Below are positions 19,742 through 29,570 of a stretch of 64,000 nt of DNA, piece after piece (within the stretch, counting starts at the first letter, position 1; each line of letters begins with the position of its first letter). A program made the translations under genes and the position numbers. The notes beneath the pieces are model-generated. The model saw only the letters and a program-made list of their open reading frames with translations. It ran no database searches and was not told the origin of the DNA. This DNA is from Paramoeba atlantica (taxonomy: Eukaryota; Discosea): positions 1-64,000 of the forward strand of contig CDRNVI010000069.1 of the NCBI GenBank assembly GCA_977017575.1, written 5' to 3'.

Positions 19742-20560
19742 TTACGTAGAATCAGTAATCATTGTTCCGTAGCGAACAAAGTGAAAAGGATTTAGCTGCT
19801 TCGGTATAAGTTCACGATTGACTGTACCAGTTAGTTTTTCGTTGTCATGCAACCAAAGTGTATGCATGTTGTGGGGGAGAAAATCAAGATTCACCCGTCC
19901 CGAAAACTTGTTATCATACAAAAACAATTTCCCTAAAGTGGAAGGCAAATTCCTCAGATCAGGGATCCCAGTAAAATTATTCTCGCCCATGGAAAGATAT
20001 GTCATGCAAGATGGTAAGTTGCGTAGCTGTACATGACCAGAAAGGTTATTATTAAAAATCGATAATTTCGTCAATGTTTTTGGGAGAACAGAAAGGTCAA
20101 TTGTTCCTTCAAACTTGTTATCACCCAGGAAAAGTTGTTCCATTTGTACAGGTAGGTGCTGAAAAAGTAGCTCACCAGTAAGCGCGTTAAGTGTAACTTC
20201 AAAATCGATTATGCTGTCAGGCAACTTATCAAAAGGAATGTTGCCCGAAATCTTGTTTTCATAACTAGCAAAATTAACTATCGTTTGAGGGATAAATTCC
20301 CACAGGAAAAAACCACTTAAATGATGTTCTCCCCAACCGATTTCAACAATTTCTTGTCGATCGTTGCATACAACACCAGGCCACGCACACGCAGGAGTAG
20401 AAGTATTCCACCCTTGAAATAAAGACCGTTCGGACTCATTTGTAGAGTCAAAGGCAATGTTTTGAGTAAATCTTGCAAGCTCATATTCCTGAGGGAGAGT
20501 CACCCATGTAACTTTAGAAGCACGTGCACGCTGCAATGGATACGACAAAGTCGTATTCAT
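19742..20560 (-). CDS. LRR protein 1
   Basis: This 272-residue protein is a member of the dispersed LRR family. The N-terminal module shows LPQEYELARFTQ, then a WNTSTPACAWPGVVC capping motif, which resembles the Cys-paired N-cap of plant-type and PSA/GP46-type LRR proteins. About seven LRRs of 21-24 residues follow (for example LPKTLTKLSIFNNNLSGHVQ). I see no clear signal peptide or membrane segment. The start ATG begins MNTTLSYPLQRARASKV. Function is unknown; LRRs usually bind proteins. Confidence 0.85.
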   Translation of the reverse strand: MNTTLSYPLQRARASKVTWVTLPQEYELARFTQNIAFDSTNESERSLFQGWNTSTPACAWPGVVCNDRQEIVEIGWGEHHLSGFFLWEFIPQTIVNFASYENKISGNIPFDKLPDSIIDFEVTLNALTGELLFQHLPVQMEQLFLGDNKFEGTIDLSVLPKTLTKLSIFNNNLSGHVQLRNLPSCMTYLSMGENNFTGIPDLRNLPSTLGKLFLYDNKFSGRVNLDFLPHNMHTLWLHDNEKLTGTVNRELIPKQLNPFHFVRYGTMITDST

Positions 20561-20756
20561 AATTGTGTTAAAAAAATGGTGATATGCTAAATATAAGTAC
20601 GAAATCTAAAGTTTTTTGGGGAAAATAGCCATTTAGACTCAAAATCGACTCTCCTAGTAAGATGACTCTCTGTACACAGAAAACATTTTCATCTCCGGTG
20701 ACTCTGAAGCATACGATGGTATGTGTTCGTAGATCAGACGTTCTTAGAAGGAGACA

Positions 20757-20951
20757 ATGCACAAGCCTTTGAGTCGTGTTAAAAAGGGGTACGACTTTGT
20801 GTCTTTGCCTGGAGCAGAGCGAAATGCGAGGAAATTCGTCCTTGATCGTTTACCGGACGCTGGTCTTCTCGAGCGCACGGAGGAAAACGTCATTAGTTTG
20901 TGTGTCAACTGGATAAACAATCCAAAAAAAATCCAAATCATTCCGGATTGC
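20757..20951 (+). pseudogene. Fragment of the same family as the gene at 52.7-53.5 kb
   Basis: The first ~65 codons (from an ATG) include ERNARKFVLDRLPDAGLLER and EENVISLCVNWI, which align with EKNAIKCAPDRLPPPDLTQR and EDNIIEMCAQWI of the minus-strand gene at 52683-53455. Similarity stops near 20950; the frame stays open to 21242, but that continuation does not look like protein-coding sequence of the family. It is the only non-transposon coding fragment on the plus strand. Function unknown. Confidence 0.55.
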
Positions 20952-21955
20952 TCCGGATGGCCACTGACAAGCCAGACCCTTCACAGACAGATTTGGAAGT
21001 TCCGAGGCCGTCGTCCTCTACAAGTTTCCGCTTGTCCAAGGCGGCACCAACGTGCTGTTGCCAACACGCTGCGTCGACGAACTGTACGCCAACACGGCTT
21101 ACCCAAGAGGTGTAATCCGGGTAAGGGAGCTGGTTCCCTGAGGGGAGGGTCCGGGACGGTCCTCCGAGCACTGGGCCTAGTCGGTTATCAGCCCAGCCTC
21201 TTAGAGCGAGGCCGCCGAGAATATTGCGATGAGCGGGTTTGAACTCGCCGTCTGAGCACCATAAACAATCGAAGGGAGCAGTTAAAAGATTTTCCGTGCA
21301 GTAAAGTGGTAGAGCTTTAACGTTCCGATCGATGAGATGAGTGTCCTCCACCATTTGTAGTACCTTTCTGGGTCTGTTTGGAACTGAATAATTGAGTTTA
21401 CAACTTTAATTATGGCATGCGGGCTAGATCATCTCAGGGGCTGTTATAGAAGATAGCTAATGTTTCTACTTTAACTGTTATGCGTTATACACTTTTATGT
21501 TACGGCTCCTTCATTGTATAAATGCTGTATAGTACTTACAATAATCTGAATCTACAAAATATCTAATGTATATCGGTTATTTTCTTACTTACCTATGATA
21601 CTGATTATAGCAAGCAATAATCGCAATTTTCGCCAAGAAATCGAGCTTTCTTACCCGAAAAAATTGATTATTCATGATAATTTGGCAATCAACGCGAAGC
21701 GTGCAGCATGAGTGACTTCTAAGTTGAAAACAAGCACCGCATTTAACGAAGCCACTAAAAAATTATCAATATGGGGGTGGGGTCATCCCATTAGTATGGG
21801 GCAAAAGAAGTACAAGTGTGGCGCCCAAGAGGTGCGCGCAAGTTCTCAGAGACACATAAAAATGTATTCCTAAGATAAATGAATGAAAGGCATGTCTCTG
21901 CGTGGCACACTTGCCAAGCCGATGAAAAAATAACGATGTGTTTGCTATATATCAA
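20952..21955. other. Intergenic with a small E-repeat remnant
   Basis: No supported gene. At 21690-21762 a decayed hairpin end of the E repeat family is visible (CGCGAAGCGTGCAGCATGAGTGAC, shortened here to its core, and ACGAAGCCACTAAAAAATT). The stretch 21115-21350 has several short stem-forming motifs but no tRNA-like cloverleaf that I could close. Confidence 0.5.
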
Positions 21956-22726
21956 TTGCGGTGGTTGTATAACTACCGCTCTACCCTCGATTATTGAAAA
22001 AAAAGTGAACAAAAACAGTGAAAATATAAAGAGAAACACAGTAATATAATAGAAGAAAAAAATATAAAAGGGGGCCCCGGTGGTCCAAAACTGAAAAAAA
22101 ACTTCAAAAAAATGGGGGGTCCTTTCGGGGGGGTCTAGGGGGGCGGTTCATGGGGGGGGGTCCATGGGGGGGGTCCGTGGGGGGGTTCCATGGGGGGGGC
22201 ATACGTCGCGATTTTTTTTTTCGATTTTTTTGCTTTTCAAAATCGAGCGCAGGGAAGTGGTAGAGTAGGCCGCGGCGATAATTCCTCCCCCCCCCCATGG
22301 CGGTACCCCACCTGGTACCCGCAGGAGGGGTCCGACAAGATCCAAATTTCCGAAATTTTTGGGGTGACAATTTTTTTTTTTGACCCAAAAAAAGGTAAAA
22401 ATATTATTTTTCCAAAATCGACTCCTAAATCGTATTTGGAGAGTTTGGAACCTCAGCTACCATTCTACGACGTTTTTTTCGCCAGATTCGACTCCTGCCC
22501 CTACTGGTAAGGCATCAAAAACGGCCCAAATTCCGGTTAAAATTTCGCAATTTTTGTCGAAAAATCGAGCAGTTTCCCCCAAAAAAGTAGATTATTCAAG
22601 ATCTTTTCGCGATTTTTCTTTATTAGGCTCTTCGTTAAACGCGGAGGTGGTTTTCAACGCGAAGTGCGGATCATGAGTGGCTTCTAAGTAGAAAACGACC
22701 ACCGCGTTTAACGAAGAGCCTAAATA
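21956..22726 (-). repeat. Diverged copy (E6) of the hairpin-ended repeat
   Basis: It starts with TTGCGGTGGTTGTA and ends with the inverted-repeat hairpin (arm GGCTCTTCGTTAAACGCGG at about 22626), in the same orientation as E5. The C-rich microsatellite is present in altered form around 22140-22200. The interior is clearly diverged from E1-E5, so this is an older copy. Confidence 0.8.
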
Positions 22727-23025
22727 TTTCTTGTGTTCGATACCAAAAACAGGAAAATTAAGGGACGGTTAATTACGGGACACTTTGACCTTGATGAGGG
22801 GCGTCTCTTAAATTAAGGGTTAATTAAGTTAATTAACCTGTCCCGTAATAAAGCCCCACACTGTAGGTCGAAAGCTCCTAAGGTAACTGTTTTACAGAAA
22901 AGAAGAAGAAAGCTCATAGAAACAGCGGATGTGGTTGCCCATTTTGACAACTTTTGAGTTTTTCAATCAGTTTAATGAAAATGTTACGATGCAATTCCGA
23001 CGGCATTGATCAGATTGTGAATTAC

Positions 23026-23811
23026 TCACTGAAATTCTGTAAGCAGAGTATTAAACACGTCGAAACGTTTCACCTTTCTCTGGTAAGAAAAGCTAAACAG
23101 CCCTAAGCTCTTCGTATACAATTTGGGAGGTAAAGATTTGACACTGTAGCTCCCCTTTAACTTTGGGTTCGACGCTAATGTGAGCTGCGATAACCCCATG
23201 GGAAGGTTGTCAAAGCAAACTGAACCATCTAGTTCGTTGTGATAGAAGTCGATAAATTTCATTGTGTTCGGAAGGCGAGAAAGATTGAGATCCCCTGAAA
23301 ACTTGTTTTGATGCAAATCAAGGTATTCAAAACCATGCGGAAGATGGAGTAGATCAAGTCTACCTTCGCATTCATTCATATACGCACTCATTTTCTTCAG
23401 CGACCTCGGTAGGTCCGTCAAATTTAGATTTCCAGTAAAACTATTAGCATTGGCAACAGACTCTGCTAAGTTACGAGGTAAATATTCCATTTCAATGGAT
23501 CCCGAGAAATGATTATTGTGCAAATTCAATCGAGAAAGCGTCGTGGGGGCGTATTTCCACCGTAGAATTCCGAGATACCCACTATTCCACCAGGTAAGCG
23601 ATTCTACGAATCCATCTTCTCCACATCGTGTACCCCACCAGTGGCAGGCGGTGTTGCTTTCGTTCCACGAGGGATCCGGATTTCTCACCTCTTTCATAAA
23701 TTCCGCAAGTTCGTATTCTTGTGGCACCGCAGCTCTTGCCTTACCCAATCGCGTGGAAGTGTGATCGGTGTCTGCAGAATGTAGGAACACTGTACCTATG
23801 GATAATGCCAT
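23026..23811 (-). CDS. LRR protein 2
   Basis: A 261-residue LRR-family protein. The N-terminal module reads VPQEYELAEFMKEV, then PDPSWNESNTACHWWGTRC. About six LRRs follow (for example LPHGFEYLDLHQNKFSGDLN). The C-terminus is a short basic tail (SYQRKVKRFDVF). No membrane segment is evident; the first residues (MALSIGTVFLHSA) are weakly hydrophobic. Upstream lies an AT-rich MITE (23901-24233). Confidence 0.85.
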   Translation of the reverse strand: MALSIGTVFLHSADTDHTSTRLGKARAAVPQEYELAEFMKEVRNPDPSWNESNTACHWWGTRCGEDGFVESLTWWNSGYLGILRWKYAPTTLSRLNLHNNHFSGSIEMEYLPRNLAESVANANSFTGNLNLTDLPRSLKKMSAYMNECEGRLDLLHLPHGFEYLDLHQNKFSGDLNLSRLPNTMKFIDFYHNELDGSVCFDNLPMGLSQLTLASNPKLKGSYSVKSLPPKLYTKSLGLFSFSYQRKVKRFDVFNTLLTEFQ

Positions 23812-23900
23812 TGCGCAAAATATGACCCAGTTGTAAAAGATTGCGACGGGTCTAGGGAAGGGGTGTTTGCGAATTGGAAAAAAAATTATAAAAAATTAGA

Positions 23901-24233
23901 TACTCCTCCTCTCACTAATTTCTATAAATATAAATTATAGCGAAAAAGAAAATTTATATTTATATTTATATAAATTAATGAGAATGATTAGGCAAAAAGT
24001 CCTGATTAGTGATCCTGCCTGATGGAAAAACGCTGTTTTTCTGCGATAAGCTATCGCGGAACGTGAGATCCAAGGCCCTTGTCGGAAGTGAGGGTCAAAT
24101 GTTTCTGCGGTGTTCTCCCCTCTATCCTAGATTTTCCTGTTTTTTCTTCAAAAACATAATTTTTTGAAAATCTAAAATTCTTTTTCTGAAAAATTAGGAA
24201 TGGCATTTATAGAAATTAATGAGAAGAGGAGTA
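23901..24233. mobile_element. 333-bp MITE with ~30-bp inverted repeats
   Basis: The left end TACTCCTCCTCTCACTAATT is matched in inverse at the right end (GAAATTAATGAGAAGAGGAG, then TA). The interior is AT-rich with a second short palindrome of TTTATATTTATA. No coding capacity. It lies less than 100 bp upstream of LRR protein 2. Confidence 0.65.
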
Positions 24234-24419
24234 TACCCTCCATGATCATAAAAAAGGGTTGTATGAAAAAAACACGGTAGGTTTAGAAAAGCAAAAACAA
24301 AGAAAAGATTTTAAAAATATTGTTTTTACTTATTCCAGTTTTCTCTTAAAAAGTGCATAAGAAAGCAAGGTAACTTGAATTGTCCTTGCTTGTTAAAATT
24401 GTTTGAACCTGCTTGAAAA

Positions 24420-24815
24420 ACAGATTTTACCGGTGAAACGTTTATTAAGGATAAAAGTAATTAAGGCAGAACAGATTTAAAAATTAATTATTGCCTTAAT
24501 TAAAGTTGCCTTAATTAAAGTGGCGCTGATAAAAGCCCAAAACAGTTCTTGTTTAAATATTGTCGTTCGCAGCATAAATATCACATTTCTGCTAAAAGTG
24601 CTCAATTTCTGATCATTTGTCATGTTTTTCGTGCTTTTCTAGGCGAACTTCGCCTGTTTCGCTTACCTTTGCGGTCTTCAACCAGTTTAACGTGTGAGAG
24701 AAAAGCTAAAACGATCATTGAAAGGAGAAGTCTGAGACGGAATCATGAAATTAATTTTTCCCATTTTTTTCCCCAAAATGACAAAGAATTATTGCCTTAC
24801 CGGGCGTTACTTAAT
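24420..24815. repeat. CCTTAATTAAAG-type repeats flanking the Merlin elements, left side
   Basis: Short units close to GCCTTAATTAAAG recur here and in inverse arrangement at about 27340-27425, together with TTACCGGGCGTTACTTAATT at 24798 and its complement near 27350. They look like an outermost, compound terminal inverted repeat, so the whole 24.4-27.4 kb interval may be one composite mobile unit. Confidence 0.5.
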
Positions 24816-24989
24816 TACGGAATTTCTTAATTACGGTTAACGGTTAAACTGAACCAACATTCGCAATTTTGCAAATTTTCAAAAAAAAATCTTTTTTTTC
24901 TCGTATTTTAAACTTTTCTCAACTTGTACATGCTTACTTCTTACAAATGAACGCATGCACGGCATTGCTTCAAATTTACTAAAACTTGA

Positions 24990-25160
24990 AACAATGCATC
25001 ACCCCCGTTACACTTTAAGCTTCCGGTGCATACCTCTGCTTATGCTTGTATTCGGTACCCTTCTTTTCCAGCTTCCTACCTGTCCCGCTTCAGACACTTT
25101 TTGGCCATAGAGTTAGCGCACTCCATAGTGCTCGTGTACACACCTTCAGTTGTAATCCAC
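24990..25160 (-). pseudogene. Remnant of a Merlin-type transposase
   Basis: Read on the minus strand it shows HTSTMECANSMAKKCLKRD and further on CTGSLKCNGGD, matching the C-terminal end of the transposase remnant at 19128-19424 and, less closely, of the intact transposase. Only the C-terminal ~60 codons remain, in broken form. Confidence 0.65.
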
Positions 25161-25304
25161 TATCTTTCGTGGCGAACACTTTCGCGTAGAGATAAATCGT
25201 GACGGGTGTCAGATAGAATTTTTATGCGATTTCCTGAAGCAAGATTCTCGATGTTTGGAGAAAAGGATTCTGGAACGTTCTATTCGGAACAGAGTCCATA
25301 TATA

Positions 25305-26531
25305 TAATTTGGGTGGGATTGAACGAATAATGTACACTTTTTTTAAATAATTTTAAATTTTTATGAAATCCTTTTTTGTGTTTCCTAGGGTGATATGTAT
25401 GAATTTTTTGGATTATTAGTCAATTTTTATCTTAAAATTACGGCTAGTATTGCTTCTCTAAGGTTTCAATGAACTGCACAGGTTGCCCTCGTTTTGATTG
25501 CGCTGCTCAAATTCGCTTGACTTCAGTCGGCTCTGCCACAGAGGAAACGTGTATGTTGTGGATGCGAAACCACAAACTCACTGTACAAAGCGTTTCCTGC
25601 GAGCGTGGGCATGAGCGGGTATTGTGTAATCTGAAGGGAGGCAAGTTCCACTGCCCAGTACGCTCCTGCCGCAATTTGATGTCACAGGACGGTCCTCTCA
25701 AGCACTCAAAGACAAAGGTGTCCGCAAAGCAGATTCTAATTGGGATCGTTTCCTTTTCTTATAGCATGCTGGGAACAGAAGTTGCAAAGGAAGAAGAAGT
25801 CTCTCAAAGAACTGTAGTTTTGCAACGCCAAATTATCGAAAAATCATTGTCTGAGGTTCATAAAATCCGTCAGCGGAACGCCGAGGGAACAGTATCCTTT
25901 ATGCAAGTCGATGAGACGTGGTTCTCAAAGATCAAGCGAGGGGGAAACAACCGAAACCAGCGGGTACGCGCTGGTGGTAGCCAGATAGTTCAGACTCTGG
26001 CCGAATGTACTCGTGACAGCAAGCTGACAGAGATACATGTCACGCCTGTGCCTCAAAAAAGCGCAGAACACTTAATTCCCCCCATCGAGGCTATGTGTGC
26101 CTCCTCGCGTACGCTGATCCATACCGACGGGGCCAGGCACAACAATTTTCTTGAAGGAAAGTATCAATGGGATTCGGTTATCCACAGAAATGAGTGGACC
26201 AGTGATTCCGGTGTGCACACTAACACCGTAGAAGGAGCAAACAGCATGTTGAAGAGAACTTTGACGCGTTGTGGCGGCCAACTTGGTAGAAGCAATGAAA
26301 ACCGGCATGAGCGTGTGCGCGCCCTGGCAGAAAAATGTAACGGATCTCTGCGGGTGAATGGAGCAAGTGTTTTGAAGCGAGTTTTGGAGGATCTTCGCGT
26401 GTATTGTGCGCATTATGTTCTGCAGTAAGAAGCATTTTTTTTGTTAGATAATGATCGAAGGGAAAATATCGTCTTTTTAAAAATTCTGAACTGAAATTTT
26501 GTACATTATTCGTTCAATCCGACCATAATTT
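25305..26531 (+). mobile_element. Intact-looking Merlin/IS1595-type transposon
   Basis: Terminal inverted repeats of about 25-30 bp: GGATTGAACGAATAATGTAC at 25316 and its complement at 26501-26520, extending outward imperfectly (AATTTGGGT against AATTATGGT). The element is about 1.23 kb and has one ORF, the transposase at 25469-26428. Exact ends and target duplication could not be fixed by eye. Confidence 0.7.
25469..26428 (+). CDS. Merlin/IS1595 (ISXO2-like) transposase
   Basis: A 319-residue plain DNA transposase. The N-terminal ~90 residues hold a Cys-rich zinc-binding part (CTGCPRFDC, CERGHERVLC, then FHCPVRSC). The DDE-type core shows VDETWFSKIKRGG (first Asp), LIHTDGARHNNF (second Asp) and HTNTVEGANSMLKR, the HTNxxE motif typical of ISXO2-like transposases. 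Length fits the family. The frame is open from ATG to stop, so it may be active or recently active. It encodes cut-and-paste movement of its own element and possibly of related inverted-repeat elements nearby. Confidence 0.88.
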   Translation: MNCTGCPRFDCAAQIRLTSVGSATEETCMLWMRNHKLTVQSVSCERGHERVLCNLKGGKFHCPVRSCRNLMSQDGPLKHSKTKVSAKQILIGIVSFSYSMLGTEVAKEEEVSQRTVVLQRQIIEKSLSEVHKIRQRNAEGTVSFMQVDETWFSKIKRGGNNRNQRVRAGGSQIVQTLAECTRDSKLTEIHVTPVPQKSAEHLIPPIEAMCASSRTLIHTDGARHNNFLEGKYQWDSVIHRNEWTSDSGVHTNTVEGANSMLKRTLTRCGGQLGRSNENRHERVRALAEKCNGSLRVNGASVLKRVLEDLRVYCAHYVLQ

Positions 26532-26951
26532 GCGGTTCTTCTATTCTCTCGATGGTTCTTGTTACAAATCACTTTCTGCGCCACTGGAGAGTGCTTTCGC
26601 ATCCATTTAAGACATTGATTCTCACTCCTGGAGAACTTGTTTCTAATGATACTTCTTGAACGACACGAGAATCTTAACGCATCCAGTGCGCGTCATTAAA
26701 AGGTGTGAAGGTTGATAAGGAAGTATAAACGAATTCAAAAAACACACCGTTTATATAAAATTAATGTACAAAAACAAAATTCATCATAAAAAAGGGGCGG
26801 AAAAATGTTCAAGTAAACTTTTTTTTACCAGAAATGAGAAAAGTGCGAATATTGGTTCAGTTTCACCCGGTTAACGGTTAAAATTTCGTCGATTTTAACC
26901 TTAAATCGGTTAACCGTAATTAGGGAGTAACCGTAATTAAGAAATTCCGTA

Positions 26952-27480
26952 AATAGGGAAAATCGGTTATGCGTTGCCCACAACGAATTTAAACATCAAT
27001 GAAACGATAACTATCAACCATCAATATCGTGCATCTTATACCCACTAGATTCGAAAGTGCGCTGTCGCTTTCTTCTAGTGGTATCCGCATCATCGTTGCG
27101 TTCCCCGTAGTCAAATCCAAGCTAGAATGTTTCCAAGCCCCTCGTAATGCAATTATCTGATACTGTGTAGCAACGTGGTGGCGCATTCCACACGAGGAAT
27201 GCCAGTCGCTCTATTCCTCGCCCAGGAGACTTTCTGCTTCCTGATATTCCAGTCACAGGGCGCATAAAAATATTTTGCTCGGAAAATAAAAATGTCAGTT
27301 TTAATCTTAAATAGATTAACCGTAATTAGGTAAAAACCGTAATTAAGGACAACCGTAATTAAGTAACGCCCGGTAATTAAAGCTGCCTTAATTAAAGTTG
27401 CCTTAATTTTAATTACCCTTAATTGGAGTTTCTACGGTATATCATGTTTTAATTGAATTAGTCTTCCATGCAATTCTTTA
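26952..27480. other. AT-rich intergenic, right outer repeats
   Basis: No gene is supported. Short CCGTAATTAAG and CCTTAATTAAAG units at about 27300-27425 mirror those at 24.4-24.8 kb. The middle part 26990-27240 is unique sequence. Confidence 0.5.
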
Positions 27481-28253
27481 TGCAAAAGAAATTTCTACAC
27501 GAGCTTAACTTAGAACACGAATTTTCGTGTATTCAAAGGCCTTGCATTTCAGCGTTTCCGGTAGTAAATCGACATGAACTTCTCCCGTAAGCTCGGAGTT
27601 GCCACGAAGTTTGTTTTTTCATGCACTTATAGTGCAGAGATTTGCCTCACTACATGTCCTTACCCGCATACGACGGGTGGATCAAGTGAGGGTTCGCCCT
27701 CGCCGGAGGTGTGCGGGTGCAGAGAGCTGGGGCCCCAGGTGCAGAGAGCTCGGTTGTCATGTGCAGGTGCAGAGAGCCAGATGCGTAATCCCCATATTAC
27801 AGTTTCGGGGGCAATCCGGGTGCAGAGAGCTGCGACAGAGCCGAGTGCAGAGAGCGACCCCCAGGTGCAGAGAGCCGGGAGTCTCGTCGGCGGAGGACAC
27901 GCCTAGTGGCCCTCAAGGGAGGCCACCGTAACGCATGGCCTCTTCGGAAAGGTAACTGCGAGAGAAGGGGAAGCCGAGAGAGGGAAACACACTCACTCCA
28001 GGGGAGTGATTCGGGAAGGGGTGGAAGCACGTCCCCTTCTTCAACAATGGAGGGGGTGGAGACAGTACCTGTAGGTCGCTGTCGAACGGTGACGACCAAT
28101 GGCGACCGGTGGCGAACGCTGTAGGTATTTTTTGAGGTTCGAAGGATCGACCATTAACCATACAAGTCTTCATAAACCACCCTTCATCAATAAGGAACCC
28201 CACCTTATTTTTGGCACAACAACGAAGGCCCCACACAAGCCGCGCTCGTCGAT

Positions 28254-28505
28254 TTATGCAACAAGCTCCGGCGTTAGGGTTTCCACGTCTTGCGCTTTAT
28301 GGCATTCGGGGAAGAGGTTTTTCCCCATTCGGACGCAAGTCGCGGAACAGTGAACGCAACGTTCCACAAAGTACCCTTCTTCGCCGGAGGGCTGGCGGCA
28401 ATCGAGGCAGACGGATGGCGTTTTCGGAGTGAACAGCTTATCTTCCCCACAAGTATCACAAAATTTCTTAGCACAGCGAGAAGTTTGCATTAATGGAACT
28501 AACAA
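28254..28505 (-). CDS. Small Cys-rich ORF inside insert A (uncertain)
   Basis: An 83-residue ORF with ATG start and regularly placed cysteines: CAKKFCDTCGED, CLDCRQ, CVHCSATC and ECH. The pairs could bind zinc, in the style of a small zinc-ribbon or treble-clef protein. It lies between 33-bp direct repeats, in the part of the insert unique to this copy. No family was recognised. The antisense strand is also open, which lowers confidence. Confidence 0.35.
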   Translation of the reverse strand: MLVPLMQTSRCAKKFCDTCGEDKLFTPKTPSVCLDCRQPSGEEGYFVERCVHCSATCVRMGKNLFPECHKAQDVETLTPELVA

Positions 28506-28808
28506 AAATAGTTGGGAATGTATAAATTGGTGGTGTATAAAATGCTAAATTGTTTTTGCTGATGTATAATTATATTGATCAGTCGGTCATAAAGTTGAGC
28601 ATTTTGGCCTTCAAAGTGTCGTTTTCTGGAAGTCGGTGACGATCGGTGACGACCGGTGGCGAACGCTGTAGGTATTTTTTGAGACCGTCGAAGGGCCACT
28701 TGCACTCCCTCCAATAGAGAGGGACAGTTTCGGCCTTAGTGCCGGCCGAAAACGGGCATAAAAATATAGTAAGAGTATGTCCGTTGCCGGGGAAAGAAAG
28801 GATAAACT

Positions 28809-28837
28809 CAACAAGGTACATAAACTGTATCTTTATC
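28809..28837 (-). ncRNA. Spliced-leader exon fragment (nt ~11-39), donor altered
   Basis: Minus-strand reading gives GATAAAGATACAGTTTATGT followed by ACCTTGTTG. This is the SL-exon fragment at 43101-43129 with one change (A for C in the TTTCTG core). The exon end is followed by AG instead of GT, so this copy could not act as a splice donor. The nucleotide composition beyond it matches the SL-intron-like part of the other copy. Confidence 0.7.
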
Positions 28838-29570
28838 GATGAAAGACTTACAAGTGCAGAAGGAAGGAGAGTAAGTGTTACATGACCACTTAGCTCATTC
28901 GCCGACAGAATTAATGAAACTAGCTTGGACGGAAAGTGACAAAGATCAATGCTTCCCGAGAACTTATTGTACGAGGCTTCAAACCAAGGTAAATGGGGTG
29001 GAAGGTTTACGAGATCAATCTCACCTCTAAGTTTGTTGTTGGATACGGAGAATCGGATGAGTGATCTCGGCAGCACGTCCCACTTAATCGTGCCTCGTAA
29101 TTTACGACTCTCTGGATCAAACGCGGTGATTTTGTTTTCATAAACCTGAACCTCTTCCCATATATCGGCTGTCATGGATGTGTTCCAAGAGGGGAGGTGA
29201 TTCTCAATGGTACGTACCATACGCTCGAGACCGTACTCCAGGGGTAGGAGCACACTTCTGACTCTCCCCGCTTTTGCATCCCCACTACTCGTATCGGAAC
29301 AAATAAGAACGTTTGAAGAAGCTTGGCCACATGGCAACTGCAAAAAGCACATGTTGAACTATTTTGACGAATTATGAAAAAAGAGTTCGAAGGAGCGCCT
29401 GAAATAAAGCGCCTGAATAAAGATAGATCTTAGAAAGTATAGGCGTATGAATATTCAGTTTCTTCAACATGGTTCATTAGAATGTAAACATCGGATTATC
29501 TATTTCTAACCGCGATCCTTTCGCATTAGAAAAATGTAAGTCACTAGAAGAACGTACATCACTTCATGAC

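Larger units (their letters stand above)
24816..26951. mobile_element. Older Merlin-type DNA transposon hosting a younger one
   Basis: Terminal inverted repeats: TTACGGAATTTCTTAATTAC at 24816 and its complement ending at 26951, continuing with TTAACGGTTAAACTGAACCA at the left and a slightly expanded version at 26853-26910. Inside its left part (about 24990-25160) a minus-strand transposase remnant is readable. The younger intact copy (about 25305-26531) splits it. Confidence 0.65.
27613..28837 (-). mobile_element. Hairpin-rich SL-containing insert A
   Basis: On the minus strand it begins with 29 nt of SL exon, followed by a strong stem (CCGGCAACGG with its partner), hairpins such as CACTCC-AGG-GGAGTG and GAGGCCA-(10)-TGGCCTC, and six GTGCAGAGAGC-type motifs (27715-27890). 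It ends with the palindrome TGCACTATAAGTGCA, a few nt before the LRR codons resume. A 33-bp direct repeat (28104-28136 and 28651-28683) brackets an extra ~0.5 kb not found in insert B. Family copies are at 41328-41885 and 42557-43129. Confidence 0.75.
27505..29352 (-). pseudogene. LRR protein 3, split by an SL-containing insert
   Basis: The 5' part (29352 to about 28838, ATG start MCFLQLPCGQASS) encodes an LRR-family N-terminus, with LPLEYGLERMVRTIENHLPSW, a variant cap (SMTADIWEEVQVYE without the usual CxW) and LRRs ending in LPSALVSLS. The 3' part (about 27612 to a stop at 27505-27507) encodes LRGNSELTGEVHVDLLPETL and a short tail. Put side by side the pieces keep the LxxLxLxxN spacing, so one gene was interrupted by about 1.2 kb at 27613-28837. 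Read straight through, the 5' part runs on to 28579 and would give a 257-residue chimeric protein. Whether the gene is dead, truncated or expressed in some spliced form is open. Confidence 0.75.

Noticed and set aside
21270-21350. Possible tRNA (GTGGTAGAGC D-arm-like motif and a GTTCAAAC-like T-arm nearby)
   Set aside because: The stems do not pair as a cloverleaf on either strand and the two motifs lie in incompatible positions.
27700-27900. CRISPR-like array (GTGCAGAGAGC motifs with short spacers)
   Set aside because: The motif is only 11-12 nt, spacers vary from about 10 to 45 nt and are conserved between genomic copies, there are no cas genes, and the context is eukaryotic.
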